Shown: piece by piece, positions 41,297 through 49,790 of the stretch | Layout: each line of letters starts with the position of its first letter | How positions within the stretch are numbered: position 1 is the first letter of the stretch | Source of the DNA: Streptomyces phaeolivaceus | Lineage (GTDB): Bacteria; Actinomycetota; Actinomycetes; Streptomycetales; Streptomycetaceae | DNA length: 64,000 nt | Direction: 5' to 3' | NCBI RefSeq assembly: GCF_009184865.1 | Contig: NZ_CP045096.1 | Location: 310,001-374,000 of the forward strand | Notes under the pieces: generated by a model | Told to the model about the DNA's origin: nothing | Database searches by the model: none | What the model saw: the letters and a program-made list of their open reading frames with translations, nothing else | Position numbers and translations under genes: made by a program

Positions 41297-43173
41297 CAGA
41301 GGTCCTTCGGTTCGGGTTCCTGTGGAGCGATACGTGTGGGGGGCTCGGGGGCCGGCCGGGGGTCGGTGTCGCGGGCGTCCGACCAGGCCGACCAGAGGGC
41401 GGCGTAGGGGCCCCGCGCGGCGCGGAGTTCGTCGTGGGTGCCGCTCTCGACGACCCGGCCGGCCTCCATCACGACCACCCGGTCGGCGGTGGCGGCCTGG
41501 CTGAGGCGATGGGCGACGATCAGCGCGGTCCGGCCGTCCATGGCGCGGGCGACGGCCTTCTCCAGCGTCCGCGCCCCGGCGCTGCCCGCCTCGGCGGTGG
41601 CCTCGTCGAGGATCACCAGGGGCGGGTCGGCGAGGATCAGCCGGGCCAGCGCCAGGGCCTGGGTCCGCTCGCCGCTGAGGCGGTGGCCGCCGTCGCCGAC
41701 GACCGTGGCGAGCCCGTCGGGCAGGGCCTCCGCCCAGCCGAGGGCGTCCACGCGGTCGAGCGCGGCACGCAGTTCGTCGTCGGTGGCGTCGGGCCGGGCG
41801 AGCCGCAGATCGTCGGCGAGGGGGCCCGCGAAGACGTGGGTCTCCTGGGTGATCAGGGCGATCGTGCGGGAGGCGGCGGAGCCGAGTTCGGTGGGCGGGA
41901 TCCCGCCCACCAGGACGTCGCCGGTGGTGGGCGGCTGGATGCCCGCGACCAGCTTGGCCAGGGTGGTCTTGCCGGCTCCGCTGGCGCCGACGAGGGCCAC
42001 GCGTTCGCCGTGCCGGACCGTCAGGTCGATGTCGTGCAGGACGGGGTGGCCGGTGCGGTAGGCGTGGCCGAGGCCTCGGACGGTGACGTCGACGCCGCCG
42101 GCCCGGACGGTGTGCTCCGGGACCGGGGGCACCGGCTCGTCCGTGACACCGACCAGCCGGGCGAGGCCCGCGGTGGCCGACTGGGCGTCGTCGAGGAGGG
42201 CGAGAGCCGCGTTGACGGGACCGAACAGACCGTGGAAGTACAGGGCGGCGGCGGTCGTCGTACCGATGCTGGCGGAGCCGTCGCGGACCAGCCAGTAGCC
42301 GGTGACGAGGACGGCGGCCAGCCCGATGTACTCGGCGATGTGCAGTCGGCTGTAGAAGCCGATGACCAGCCGTACGCCCCGCATGGTCAGCGCCACCACG
42401 GACCAGGAGCGGTCGGTGACCCGCTCGGTGTGCTCCTCGCCGAGGCGGAACGACCGGACGGTGGAGCTGCCGCCGATGGTGTCCAGCATCTGCTGCTGCT
42501 GGGCGCCCGCGGCGACCCGCTGTTCGGCGTAGAGCGGGATGGCGCGGGCGACGTACCAGCGCGCGGTGGCGATCTGCACGGGGACCGCGAGCAGCGTGGC
42601 CAGCAGGAAACGCCAGTCGAGCAGGGCCATGGCGCCGAGTGTCAGGAAGATGGTGAGCAGGGAGTGGCACAGCGCGGGCAGCGCGTTGCGGACGGCGTCG
42701 GCGATGAGGGAGACGTCGGCGGTGACCCTGGCGGTCAGGTCGCCGGCGCCGGCCTTCTCGACCCGCTCCAGCGGGAGGGCCAGGGCGCGGTCGACGAAGC
42801 GTTCACGGAGTCGGGCGAGGGTCGTCTCGCCCAGCCTGGCCATCTGCGAGAGACCGAATCCGGCGGTGACGCCCTGGACCACGGCGACGGCCACCAGCAG
42901 GGCGGCGGTGACCGTGATGGTGTCGGCGGAGCCCCGGTCGGCGGCCAGGTCGACGATCCGGCCCAGCAGGGGCTGCACCAGCAGGCCCACGGCGGTGGAG
43001 CCCACCATCACGACGAAGGCGGACAGCGCCGGCCGCCGCTGCGGGCGCAGCAGCTCGGCGACCGCCGCCCGGGTGCGGGCCGGGGTGGCGACGGGCAGCA
43101 GTTCGGGTCCGGGGCGGTCGCCGCCACGGGGTGCGGCCTCGACCGTGGTGTCGGCGTCGGGTCGCTCGGTCAT
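41296..43173 (-). CDS. ABC half-transporter (TMD-NBD), heterodimer member with degenerate signature
   Basis: A 625-residue fused membrane/ATPase protein with six helices (about 45-320) and NBD (about 360-600). Walker A GASGAGKTT, Walker B PLVILDEAT and the H-loop IVAHRLS are intact, but the C-loop signature reads RLSGERTQALALAR rather than LSGGQ. It resembles siderophore-related half-transporters (CchG/IrtB-like). Start overlaps the upstream half-transporter stop by four bases, consistent with a heterodimer. Confidence 0.9.
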   Translation of the reverse strand: MTERPDADTTVEAAPRGGDRPGPELLPVATPARTRAAVAELLRPQRRPALSAFVVMVGSTAVGLLVQPLLGRIVDLAADRGSADTITVTAALLVAVAVVQGVTAGFGLSQMARLGETTLARLRERFVDRALALPLERVEKAGAGDLTARVTADVSLIADAVRNALPALCHSLLTIFLTLGAMALLDWRFLLATLLAVPVQIATARWYVARAIPLYAEQRVAAGAQQQQMLDTIGGSSTVRSFRLGEEHTERVTDRSWSVVALTMRGVRLVIGFYSRLHIAEYIGLAAVLVTGYWLVRDGSASIGTTTAAALYFHGLFGPVNAALALLDDAQSATAGLARLVGVTDEPVPPVPEHTVRAGGVDVTVRGLGHAYRTGHPVLHDIDLTVRHGERVALVGASGAGKTTLAKLVAGIQPPTTGDVLVGGIPPTELGSAASRTIALITQETHVFAGPLADDLRLARPDATDDELRAALDRVDALGWAEALPDGLATVVGDGGHRLSGERTQALALARLILADPPLVILDEATAEAGSAGARTLEKAVARAMDGRTALIVAHRLSQAATADRVVVMEAGRVVESGTHDELRAARGPYAALWSAWSDARDTDPRPAPEPPTRIAPQEPEPKDL

Positions 43174-44504
43174 GTCAGAACCGCCGTACGGTAGTCGGCG
43201 CACTCGTCGACGAGGCGCTCGTGGTCGCCGGTCGCGGTGACCCGGCCGTCGTGGAGGAGGACGGCCCGGTCGGTGACGGCGAGCAGGGCCGGGCTGTTGG
43301 TCACCAGGAGTGTGGTGCGTCCGCCGCGGACGTCCCTGATCCCGGCGGCGATACGGCTCTCGGTGACGGCGTCGACGGCGGTGGCGGGCTCGTGCACGAC
43401 GAGGACCGGCGCGTCGGCGGCCAGGGCGCGGGCCAGGGCGACGCGTTGCCGCTGTCCGCCGGAGAGCGAACGGCCGCGCGCGGTGACGGGGGTGTCGACG
43501 CCGTCGGGGAGCGCGCGGGCGACCTCGTCCGTGCCGGAGGCGGCCATGGCGGCGGTGACTACGGCCGGTACGGCCCCGGTTGCCGGGGACGCGGGGGCGC
43601 CGGTCGCCGCCGTGACGTTGTCCAGGACCGTGCCCTCGAACAGGTCGGCGTCGTGCTCGGCGACGAGGATCGCCGCGCGTACGTCGGTGAGGCCGAGCGC
43701 GGTCAGCGCGGTGCCGTCCAGTTCGACGGCGCCCTCGTCGGGGTCGACGCGGCGGCCGAGGCAGCGCAGCAGGGCGGCGGCGTCGGCGGGGTCGGTGGTG
43801 GCGACGCCGACGGTCTCGCCGGGGGCGATGTCGAGGTCGAGGCCGCGCAGGGTGCCGTGGGTGAGGGCGCGGAGGGTGAGCCGTCCCTCGACGCCGCCGA
43901 TCGCGACGGGGTCGGCGGAGGGTGCCTCGGACACGTCACCGGGGGCGTCCAGCACCTCCGCGATGCGGGCGGCGGAGGCGCGGCCCTGCGCCAGTTCGGC
44001 GTTGATCCAGGCGAACTCGCCGAGCGGGCCGACGATGAACAGGGCGAGGCCGACGGAGGAGACGAGTTCGCCGAGGCCGATGTCGCCGCGCGCGGCGAGA
44101 TGTCCGCCGACGAGGGCGACCACCGCGATGAACGCGCCGGTGAGGATGGTGACCACGCCGTTCTGCCAGGCCTCGGCGCGGGCGGCGCGCAGGGTCGCGG
44201 CCAGGGAGTCCTGGCTGACGCGCCGGTAGCGGGCGACGGCCGCCGTCTCGGCGCCGATGCCCTTGAGGACACGTAGTCCGGCGACCAGGTCGGCGGCGAC
44301 ACCGGAGGCCCGCGCGGCGCGTTCCCGCTCGGTCTCGCTGCGCCGTTCCAGGGGCTTGCTCAGCAGGTGCCCCAGCCACAGCAGCAGCGGGGTGCCGAGC
44401 AGGACGAGGAGGCCCAGGGCGACGTTGGTCAGCTCGCCCGGCAGCCGGCCCTCCTCGGCGCCGCCCTCGGGCGCGAGGACACGGCCGACGAGTTCGGCTT
44501 CTCG
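43170..44504 (-). pseudogene. 5'-truncated ABC half-transporter, partner of the downstream gene
   Basis: The last 444 residues of a TMD-NBD protein, beginning inside the membrane domain (RAEAELVGRVLAPEGG) with no start codon before a stop in this frame; only an internal GTG at 44156 exists. About 130 N-terminal residues, with the first helices, are missing. The signature is intact (SLSGGQRQRVALARAL), but the Walker A region reads ATTDPADAAALL with no lysine and Walker B is VLVVHEPAT, so its own ATP site is degenerate. The break coincides with the truncated amidohydrolase on the other strand. Confidence 0.8.
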
Positions 44505-44506
44505 GG

Positions 44507-45451
44507 CACAGCCCCATCGAGGGCGCCGCGTACCAGCTAGCCCAGGAGTCGGGCCGACTGCCGCTGCGGGTACGGCTGATGGTGGCCGCCGACGCGCTGC
44601 GGCCGGTGGGCGCGGACGCCGAGGACACCACGAGCCGGGCGATCGACCTCGGGCTGCGCACCGGCTTCGGGGAGGGCCCGCTCTCCCTCGGCGCGCTCAA
44701 GGTCTTCACCGACGGCGGCATGATGGCCCGTACGGCGGCCCTCACCAGCCCCTATCCGGGCGCCGACGGCGCCCAAGGAACCGGTGGCTCCGGTCAGCTG
44801 GCGGACGAGCCCGAGGTGCTGGAGAGCACGATCGTCGAGGGCCATCTCGCGGGCTGGCAGCTCGCCGTGCACGCGATCGGCGACCGGGCCCTCGATGTCG
44901 CCCTGGACGCGCTGGAGAAGGCGCAGAAGCTGAGCCCCCGCCCGGAGGCCCGCCATCGCGTCGAGCACGCCGGCCTGGTCCGGCCCGACCAGCTGCCGCG
45001 GCTTGCCGCGCTCGGCGTGACCGTCGTCATCCAGCCGAGCTTCCTGCGCTACTACGGCGACGACTACGCCACGATCATGGGCGAGGACCGGGCGGGCTGG
45101 CTCTACCGGGGCCGGGGCTTCCTCGACCACGGCGTCCGGGTCGCCGGCAGTTCGGACCGGCCGGTGGCGAACGGCGCCCCGCTGCGGGCGATCCAGTTCA
45201 TGGTGGAGCGGGCCTCGGAGTCCGGCCGCCTCATCGGCCCCGCCGAGACGCTCACCGTCGACGAGGCGCTGCGCGCGTACACCGTCGAGGCCGCCCGCGC
45301 CTGCCACTGGGAGACCGACGCGGGCAGCCTCACCCCCGGCAGGCGGGCCGACCTCGTGGTGCTGGGCGACGATCCCCGCCGGGTGGACGTGTCGCGGATC
45401 GGGGACATCGAGGTGGTGCGGACGTTCGTCGAGGGCGAGGACGCGTACTGA
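44507..45451 (+). pseudogene. 5'-truncated amidohydrolase (YtcJ-like)
   Basis: About 314 residues corresponding to the C-terminal part of a YtcJ/amidohydrolase-family enzyme: GALKVFTDGGMMAR, AVHAIGDRALDVALDALEKA, RVEHAGLV, AGSSDRPVAN and the C-terminal GRRADLVVLGDDP. The N-terminal metal-binding HxH region and normal start are missing; the frame simply begins at the junction near 44505. ATG 44579 is internal with no ribosome site. Usual length is about 540 residues. Confidence 0.8.
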
Positions 45452-45486
45452 CGGACCGGCCTCCGCCACAACGGGGTCGGTCCGGG

Positions 45487-46437
45487 TCAGACCGGCGGGC
45501 GCCGGGCCGGGATCGTACGCAGGAAGTCCGCCGACGGCACGAAGAACATGGTTCCGGTCACGGCCCGGGAGAAGTCCAGGATCGGATCGTGGCCGGCCGG
45601 CGGTTCGCCGAGGAACATCTTCCGCAGCATGGTCTCGGGGACCTCGGGGTCGCGGGCGTAGGCGATGAAGTACGTACCGAACTCGCCCTGTCCGGGCCTG
45701 CCGAAGGGCATGGCGGCGCGCAGTATGCGCTGCTCGCCGCCGTCCGGGCCGACGAGGGTGTTGACGTCGACGTGCGAACCCTCCACGTCCAGCTCCAGAT
45801 TGGTCAGTTTGGTCCGGCCGATGACCTTTTCCTGCGCCTCGACGGCGAGTTCCTCCCAGGAGTCCACGTCGTGCAGGTACTTCTGCACGAGCACATAGCT
45901 GCCGCCCCGGAAGTCGGGGTCCTCGTCGCCGACGAGGACCGTGTCGGCGGCGACGCGTCCGACCGGGTTCTCGGTGCCGTCGACGAAGCCGAGGAGGTTG
46001 CGGGAGTCGAAGTACGCGAAGGCCTGGACCTCGTCCTCCAGGGTGGCCGCGCCGCGCAGTTGCCGCATGATCTCGGCGGCCAGCGCGAAACACAGGTCGA
46101 CGCGCGTCGCGCGGATGTGGAAGAGCAGATCGCCCGGTGTGGACACGGCCCGGTGCCGGGGCCCCTCCAACTCCCGGAAGGGGTGCAGCGCGGCGGGCCG
46201 GGGCGCGCCGAAGAGTCGGTCCCAGGCCTCCGCGCCGATCCCGGCCACACAGCCCAGGGCGCCTTCGGGGCTGGAGAAGCCCACCGCCCTCTCCAACCCG
46301 GCGAGTCCGGCCAGCACCTCACGGGCCGTCGGCTCGCCGCCCGGGGCGACGGTGACGACCAGAAAGACCGCGGCGGGTGTCAACGGACCCAGCATCGGCT
46401 GCGGCAGAACGTCATCGGACACGACCGGCAGTGCCAT
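45487..46437 (-). CDS. Dyp-type peroxidase
   Basis: A 316-residue haem peroxidase. The GXXDG motif is GFVDGTENP (about 150-158); the proximal-haem His is expected in VEGSHVDVNTL and the distal Arg in RILRAAMPFGRPG. There is no Tat signal, so this is a cytoplasmic or encapsulin-targeted class B-like form. No encapsulin gene is adjacent. Standard length for the class. Confidence 0.9.
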   Translation of the reverse strand: MALPVVSDDVLPQPMLGPLTPAAVFLVVTVAPGGEPTAREVLAGLAGLERAVGFSSPEGALGCVAGIGAEAWDRLFGAPRPAALHPFRELEGPRHRAVSTPGDLLFHIRATRVDLCFALAAEIMRQLRGAATLEDEVQAFAYFDSRNLLGFVDGTENPVGRVAADTVLVGDEDPDFRGGSYVLVQKYLHDVDSWEELAVEAQEKVIGRTKLTNLELDVEGSHVDVNTLVGPDGGEQRILRAAMPFGRPGQGEFGTYFIAYARDPEVPETMLRKMFLGEPPAGHDPILDFSRAVTGTMFFVPSADFLRTIPARRPPV

Positions 46438-46699
46438 GGCTCCCCCTCTTCACGTGCCACACGTGCGCCCCACGCGTGGACCACATCCCCTCGGGACGGC
46501 TCGGGCGGCCGTTCCGCCCCCCTCACCATGCCCGGTCGGGACGGGGACGATACCCACCAGTTCCGTACACCCCGCAAACAATGATGAACGACACAACCTC
46601 GCAGGTCACAAGGGTGGCCACGGAAGTGCGGGTCCATGTTGTATACGCGAGGACCGGGACGCCCAATACTGTGCGCAGACGTCACCAGGGGGGCACCCG

Positions 46700-47365
46700 A
46701 TGAAGTGGTTCCAGCGCGACCGCGCCAAGCAACGGCCGGATATGGTGCGGGAGTTCGGCGTCGACAAGAGCGACGAGCCGCCCCGGCAGGCACCCCCGTT
46801 GCTCACCGCCGGCGGCCCGGCGCTCCAGCGGCTCGGCGGAGACGGTGACGAGGTCGGCCGGCTGACCACGGGCACGGGGCCGGTGATCCTCGACATCGTC
46901 CACCCGGGGACCGGGCACTTCGTGGTGGACGCACTCGACGGACGGCTGCACTCGCAGAGCCAACTCGTCTACACCGACGGTCCCTTCTCGTGCCGTGCCC
47001 TGGTGAACGCCGACGACCGGCCGGTGCGGGCGCTGCGCGTCCAGGCGGACGGACCGTGGACGGTCGACGTCCGCCCGGTGTCGAGCGCGCTGTCCTGCGA
47101 GGGCCCCACGCGGCGCCCGGCCTCGGACGTGCTGCGCCACACCGGCGGCCCCGCGATCGCGACGCTCCGGTACGAGGGCGATCCCCGGTCCGACGACGGC
47201 GGTTACTTCCTCGTGGACACCTTCGAGCCGGACGGCACCGGTTTCCTCGACGAGCTGGCCAATCACGTCGGCCCCTGGCAGGGCGAGGCCGCGCTCACCG
47301 GCCCCTGTCTCATCTACGCCCGCTCCGACGGCCCCTGGTCCCTCACCGTCCGCCCCCTCGTATAA
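46700..47365 (+). CDS. Conserved hypothetical protein of Streptomyces
   Basis: A 221-residue protein with two copies of a beta-rich motif (GTGPVILDIVHPGTGHFVVD and GGPAIATLRYEGDPRSDDGG), each followed by a WTVDV/WSLTV strand. The repeats resemble those of secreted or surface beta-sandwich proteins but there is no signal peptide. Function unknown. The GGG-rich leader before ATG 46700 supplies a ribosome site. Confidence 0.75.
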   Translation: MKWFQRDRAKQRPDMVREFGVDKSDEPPRQAPPLLTAGGPALQRLGGDGDEVGRLTTGTGPVILDIVHPGTGHFVVDALDGRLHSQSQLVYTDGPFSCRALVNADDRPVRALRVQADGPWTVDVRPVSSALSCEGPTRRPASDVLRHTGGPAIATLRYEGDPRSDDGGYFLVDTFEPDGTGFLDELANHVGPWQGEAALTGPCLIYARSDGPWSLTVRPLV

Positions 47366-47406
47366 ACGGATGACCCTCTCCTCTCTCTGTAGGGTTGGCC
47401 TGAGGA

Positions 47407-47682
47407 CATCCGGCGCTTGCCGTAGAGGTCGCCGAGGCGTCCGCCGACGGGGCCGAAGACCGCGCCCGTGAGCAGCGTCGCGGTGATCACCCAGGTGGCG
47501 TTCGCCGCGCCGGTGTCGAGGATCGTGGGCAGGTCGGTGAGCAGCGGTGTCACCAGCGTCTGCGTGACCGCGGCGACGATGCCGGCGAGCGCCAGCGTCG
47601 CGATGACACCATCCGGGCGGATGGCGGGCGGGGGGTTGGCCGTCAAGGAATCCTTGGTGCGATGAAACCGGCGACAGGGCAT
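47407..47682 (-). pseudogene. 3'-truncated MFS transporter remnant
   Basis: The first 90 or so residues of a DHA2-like major facilitator: helix 1 (IATLALAGIVAAVTQTLVT), the loop LLTDLPTILDTGAANATWVI, and helix 2 ending in motif A GRLGDLYGKRRM. Coding similarity stops there (47407) and the frame runs into unrelated sequence; helices 3-14 are absent. It is divergent from a MarR gene, its presumed regulator, across a large palindrome. Confidence 0.75.
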
Positions 47683-47707
47683 ACGTCATGCACCTGGCGT
47701 GCAGCAT

Positions 47708-47731
47708 ACATGCATCATGCATGATGCATGT
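47708..47731. promoter_or_regulatory. 24-bp perfect palindrome in the MFS/MarR intergenic region
   Basis: The half site ACATGCATCATG is followed directly by its exact reverse complement with no spacer. Further half-site-like CATGATGCA elements occur on the right side (47738-47747). It lies between the MFS remnant and the divergent MarR gene and is a strong operator candidate. Confidence 0.7.
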
Positions 47732-47837
47732 CTCGCGCATGATGCACATCACGGGTACGCTGCCTGGTCCGGCGGGGCGGGCCCGCCGGGATGGAAAGAT
47801 CGCCCTGGCCGTGTCCGCAACGAGGAGGTAGGCGACC

Positions 47838-48293
47838 GTGGAAGAGCCGACGCGCCGGGTCGAGTACGAGAACATGCTGCTCGGGCGCTACCAGCATCTG
47901 AGCCAGAGCAAGGGGCGCCGCAAGGACTCCGCGCTGGAGCGCAGCGCGTACATCCTCCTCAGTCGCATCCGTGTCGAGGGGCCGATGTCCATCAGCGAGC
48001 TGAGCGAGGCCTTCGGTCTGGACGCCTCCACCCTGCGCCGGCAGACCGCCGCCGCGCTGCGCGCCGGGCTGGTCGAGCACATCCTCGCCCCGGAGGGCGG
48101 GGTGGCGCGGAAGTTCCGTATCACCGAGGAGGGCGAGCGCCGGCTGGACGAGGAGCGGGAGGGCAACGTCCGCAGCCTCAGCCAGGTGCTGGAGGGCTGG
48201 TCCGACGACGACATCACCGGGTTCGCGGACTGTCTCGAACGCTTCAACACGAGCATCGAGCGGCTGCACGGCAAGACCTGGCCGCGCCCGTAG
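47838..48293 (+). CDS. MarR-family regulator of the lost MFS transporter
   Basis: A 151-residue winged-helix protein. The reading helix is GPMSISELSEAFGLDASTLR then RQTAAALRAGLVEHI, followed by a wing VARKFRITEEGERRLDEE. GTG start at 47838 with AGGAGG ten bases upstream. Its divergent target was presumably the truncated MFS gene; its operator palindrome is intact, so it may now be a regulator without its original target. Confidence 0.85.
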   Translation: MEEPTRRVEYENMLLGRYQHLSQSKGRRKDSALERSAYILLSRIRVEGPMSISELSEAFGLDASTLRRQTAAALRAGLVEHILAPEGGVARKFRITEEGERRLDEEREGNVRSLSQVLEGWSDDDITGFADCLERFNTSIERLHGKTWPRP

Positions 48294-48346
48294 CCACCGG
48301 CCGGATGCCGAATGCCGGATGTCGCGTGCCGGGTAGCCTCGGGGGC

Positions 48347-48808
48347 ATGCGGATCTCCGTCTCCTCGGACATGGACGAGCCCGTCGCCCGCTTCCTCCTC
48401 ACGGAGTTGCGCGGCCGGGGCCACGAAGTAGTGACGTACGGCGCGCTGCGCCCCGGGGACGACGCCCGGTGGGCGGTGTGCTCGGAGGCGGCGGCGCGCG
48501 AGGTCGCCTCCGGGGCCTCGGACCAGGCGGTGGTGTGCTGCTGGACGGGCACGGGCGCGTCGATCGCCGCGAACAAGGTGCCCGGCGTACGGGCCGCGCT
48601 GTGCACGGACGCGTACACGGCGGACGGCGCCCGCCGCTGGAACGACGCCAACGTGCTGGCGATCGGGCTGCGGCTGACCTCCGAGCCGCAGCTCAAGGAG
48701 ATCCTGGACGCCTGGTTCGCGGCCGAGGCCGGTCAGGACGCCGAGGACCGGGAGAACGTGGCCCATGTGGAGCGGCTCGACGTCAACCGGGGTACGGGCC
48801 GGGCCTGA
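48347..48808 (+). CDS. RpiB/LacAB-family sugar-phosphate isomerase
   Basis: A 153-residue isomerase-fold protein (MRISVSSDMDEPVARFLLTE, CCWTGTGASIAANKVPGVRA, NDANVLAIGLRLT). The family interconverts ribose-5-phosphate/ribulose-5-phosphate or related sugars; the catalytic Cys is expected in the VVCCWTGTG segment, where two Cys occur. The N-terminal active-site pattern is GSDHAG in RpiB but SSDMDEP here, so substrate may differ. Its 3' end overlaps the convergent kinase gene by 26 bases. Confidence 0.82.
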   Translation: MRISVSSDMDEPVARFLLTELRGRGHEVVTYGALRPGDDARWAVCSEAAAREVASGASDQAVVCCWTGTGASIAANKVPGVRAALCTDAYTADGARRWNDANVLAIGLRLTSEPQLKEILDAWFAAEAGQDAEDRENVAHVERLDVNRGTGRA

Positions 48809-49790
48809 TGAAGACGGGCTCGGCCCAAGGCGGCGGCTCGGGCGGTGCCTCGGGCGGTCCGGACGCCTTCGGCGGGACGGCCCAGGTCGGCGCGTGCCCC
48901 GGCGGGAAGCCGCGTGCCGTGTCCGCCGCCCTGAGCGCGGCCACGAAGGAGAGACAGGAGTCGTACCGGTCGTCCGGGGACTTGGCCAGCGCCGTCGCCA
49001 TGACCTGGTCCACCGCCGGTGGCAGGTCGGGCCGTCCGCCGGTCAGCGGGGGCGGCTCGTCGTACTGATGGGCCCACAACAGGGCCATGTCGTCGTCCCG
49101 TTGGAACGGGGGCCGGCCGGCGAGGGTCTCGTGGACGACGCAGGCGAGGCTGTAGACGTCGCAGCGGCCGTCGACGGGCTTGCCCGAGATCTGTTCCGGA
49201 GCCACGTAGTCGAGTGTGCCCACGAACTGGCCGACGCTGGTGAACCCGGTGAGCGACAGCGACTTCTTCGTCAGACCGAAGTCGGTGAGATAGACGTGCT
49301 CGGGATGGTCGCTGTCGGTGCCCTGCGCGACCAGGATGTTGCCGGGCTTGACGTCTCGGTGCACCAGCCCGTGGTCGTGCGCGGCGTCGAGCGCGGAGGC
49401 GACCTGGGCGGCGATCCGGGTGGCCGTCATGATCGGCAACGGGCCCTCCCGGTCCAGGAGATGACGCAGATCGCTGCCGGCGACGTACCGCATGGCGATG
49501 TAGAGGACGCCGTCCGTCTCGCCCGCCTCGAAGACGGGCACGATGTGCGGATGGTCGATGGCGGCGGCCACCCGTGACTCATGGGTGAAGCGGCGCCGGA
49601 AGGTGTCGTTGCGGGCCAGTTCCGGGGCGAGCAGCTTCAGCGCGACGGTCCGTTCCAGCCGTAGGTCCAGGGCCTGGTAGACGACGGCCATACCGCCGCG
49701 GCCGATCTCGCGTTCGATGCGGTAGTCCGCGATCTGCCGCCCGACCAGCTCCGAGGGGCGCCCCGCGTACGGCTGGGTGTCACTCATCAC
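48783..49790 (-). CDS. Serine/threonine protein kinase (PASTA-less Hanks type)
   Basis: A 335-residue kinase. Gly-rich loop IGRGGMAVVYQALD, catalytic LVHRDVKPGNILVA, DFG in YLTDFGLTKK, activation segment VGTLDYVAPEQISG. The kinase domain takes residues 20-280; the remaining Pro-rich tail lacks a membrane helix, so the kinase is cytoplasmic. It is the last gene of an operon with an FHA-ABC transporter whose FHA domains could bind its phosphorylated substrates. The start overlaps the preceding gene by 11 bases. Confidence 0.92.
   Translation of the reverse strand: MMSDTQPYAGRPSELVGRQIADYRIEREIGRGGMAVVYQALDLRLERTVALKLLAPELARNDTFRRRFTHESRVAAAIDHPHIVPVFEAGETDGVLYIAMRYVAGSDLRHLLDREGPLPIMTATRIAAQVASALDAAHDHGLVHRDVKPGNILVAQGTDSDHPEHVYLTDFGLTKKSLSLTGFTSVGQFVGTLDYVAPEQISGKPVDGRCDVYSLACVVHETLAGRPPFQRDDDMALLWAHQYDEPPPLTGGRPDLPPAVDQVMATALAKSPDDRYDSCLSFVAALRAADTARGFPPGHAPTWAVPPKASGPPEAPPEPPPWAEPVFIRPGPYPG

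Noticed and set aside
44480..44520. IS insertion or site-specific recombination at the head-to-head junction
   Set aside because: No inverted terminal repeats, target duplication, integrase or tRNA remnant could be seen around the joint.
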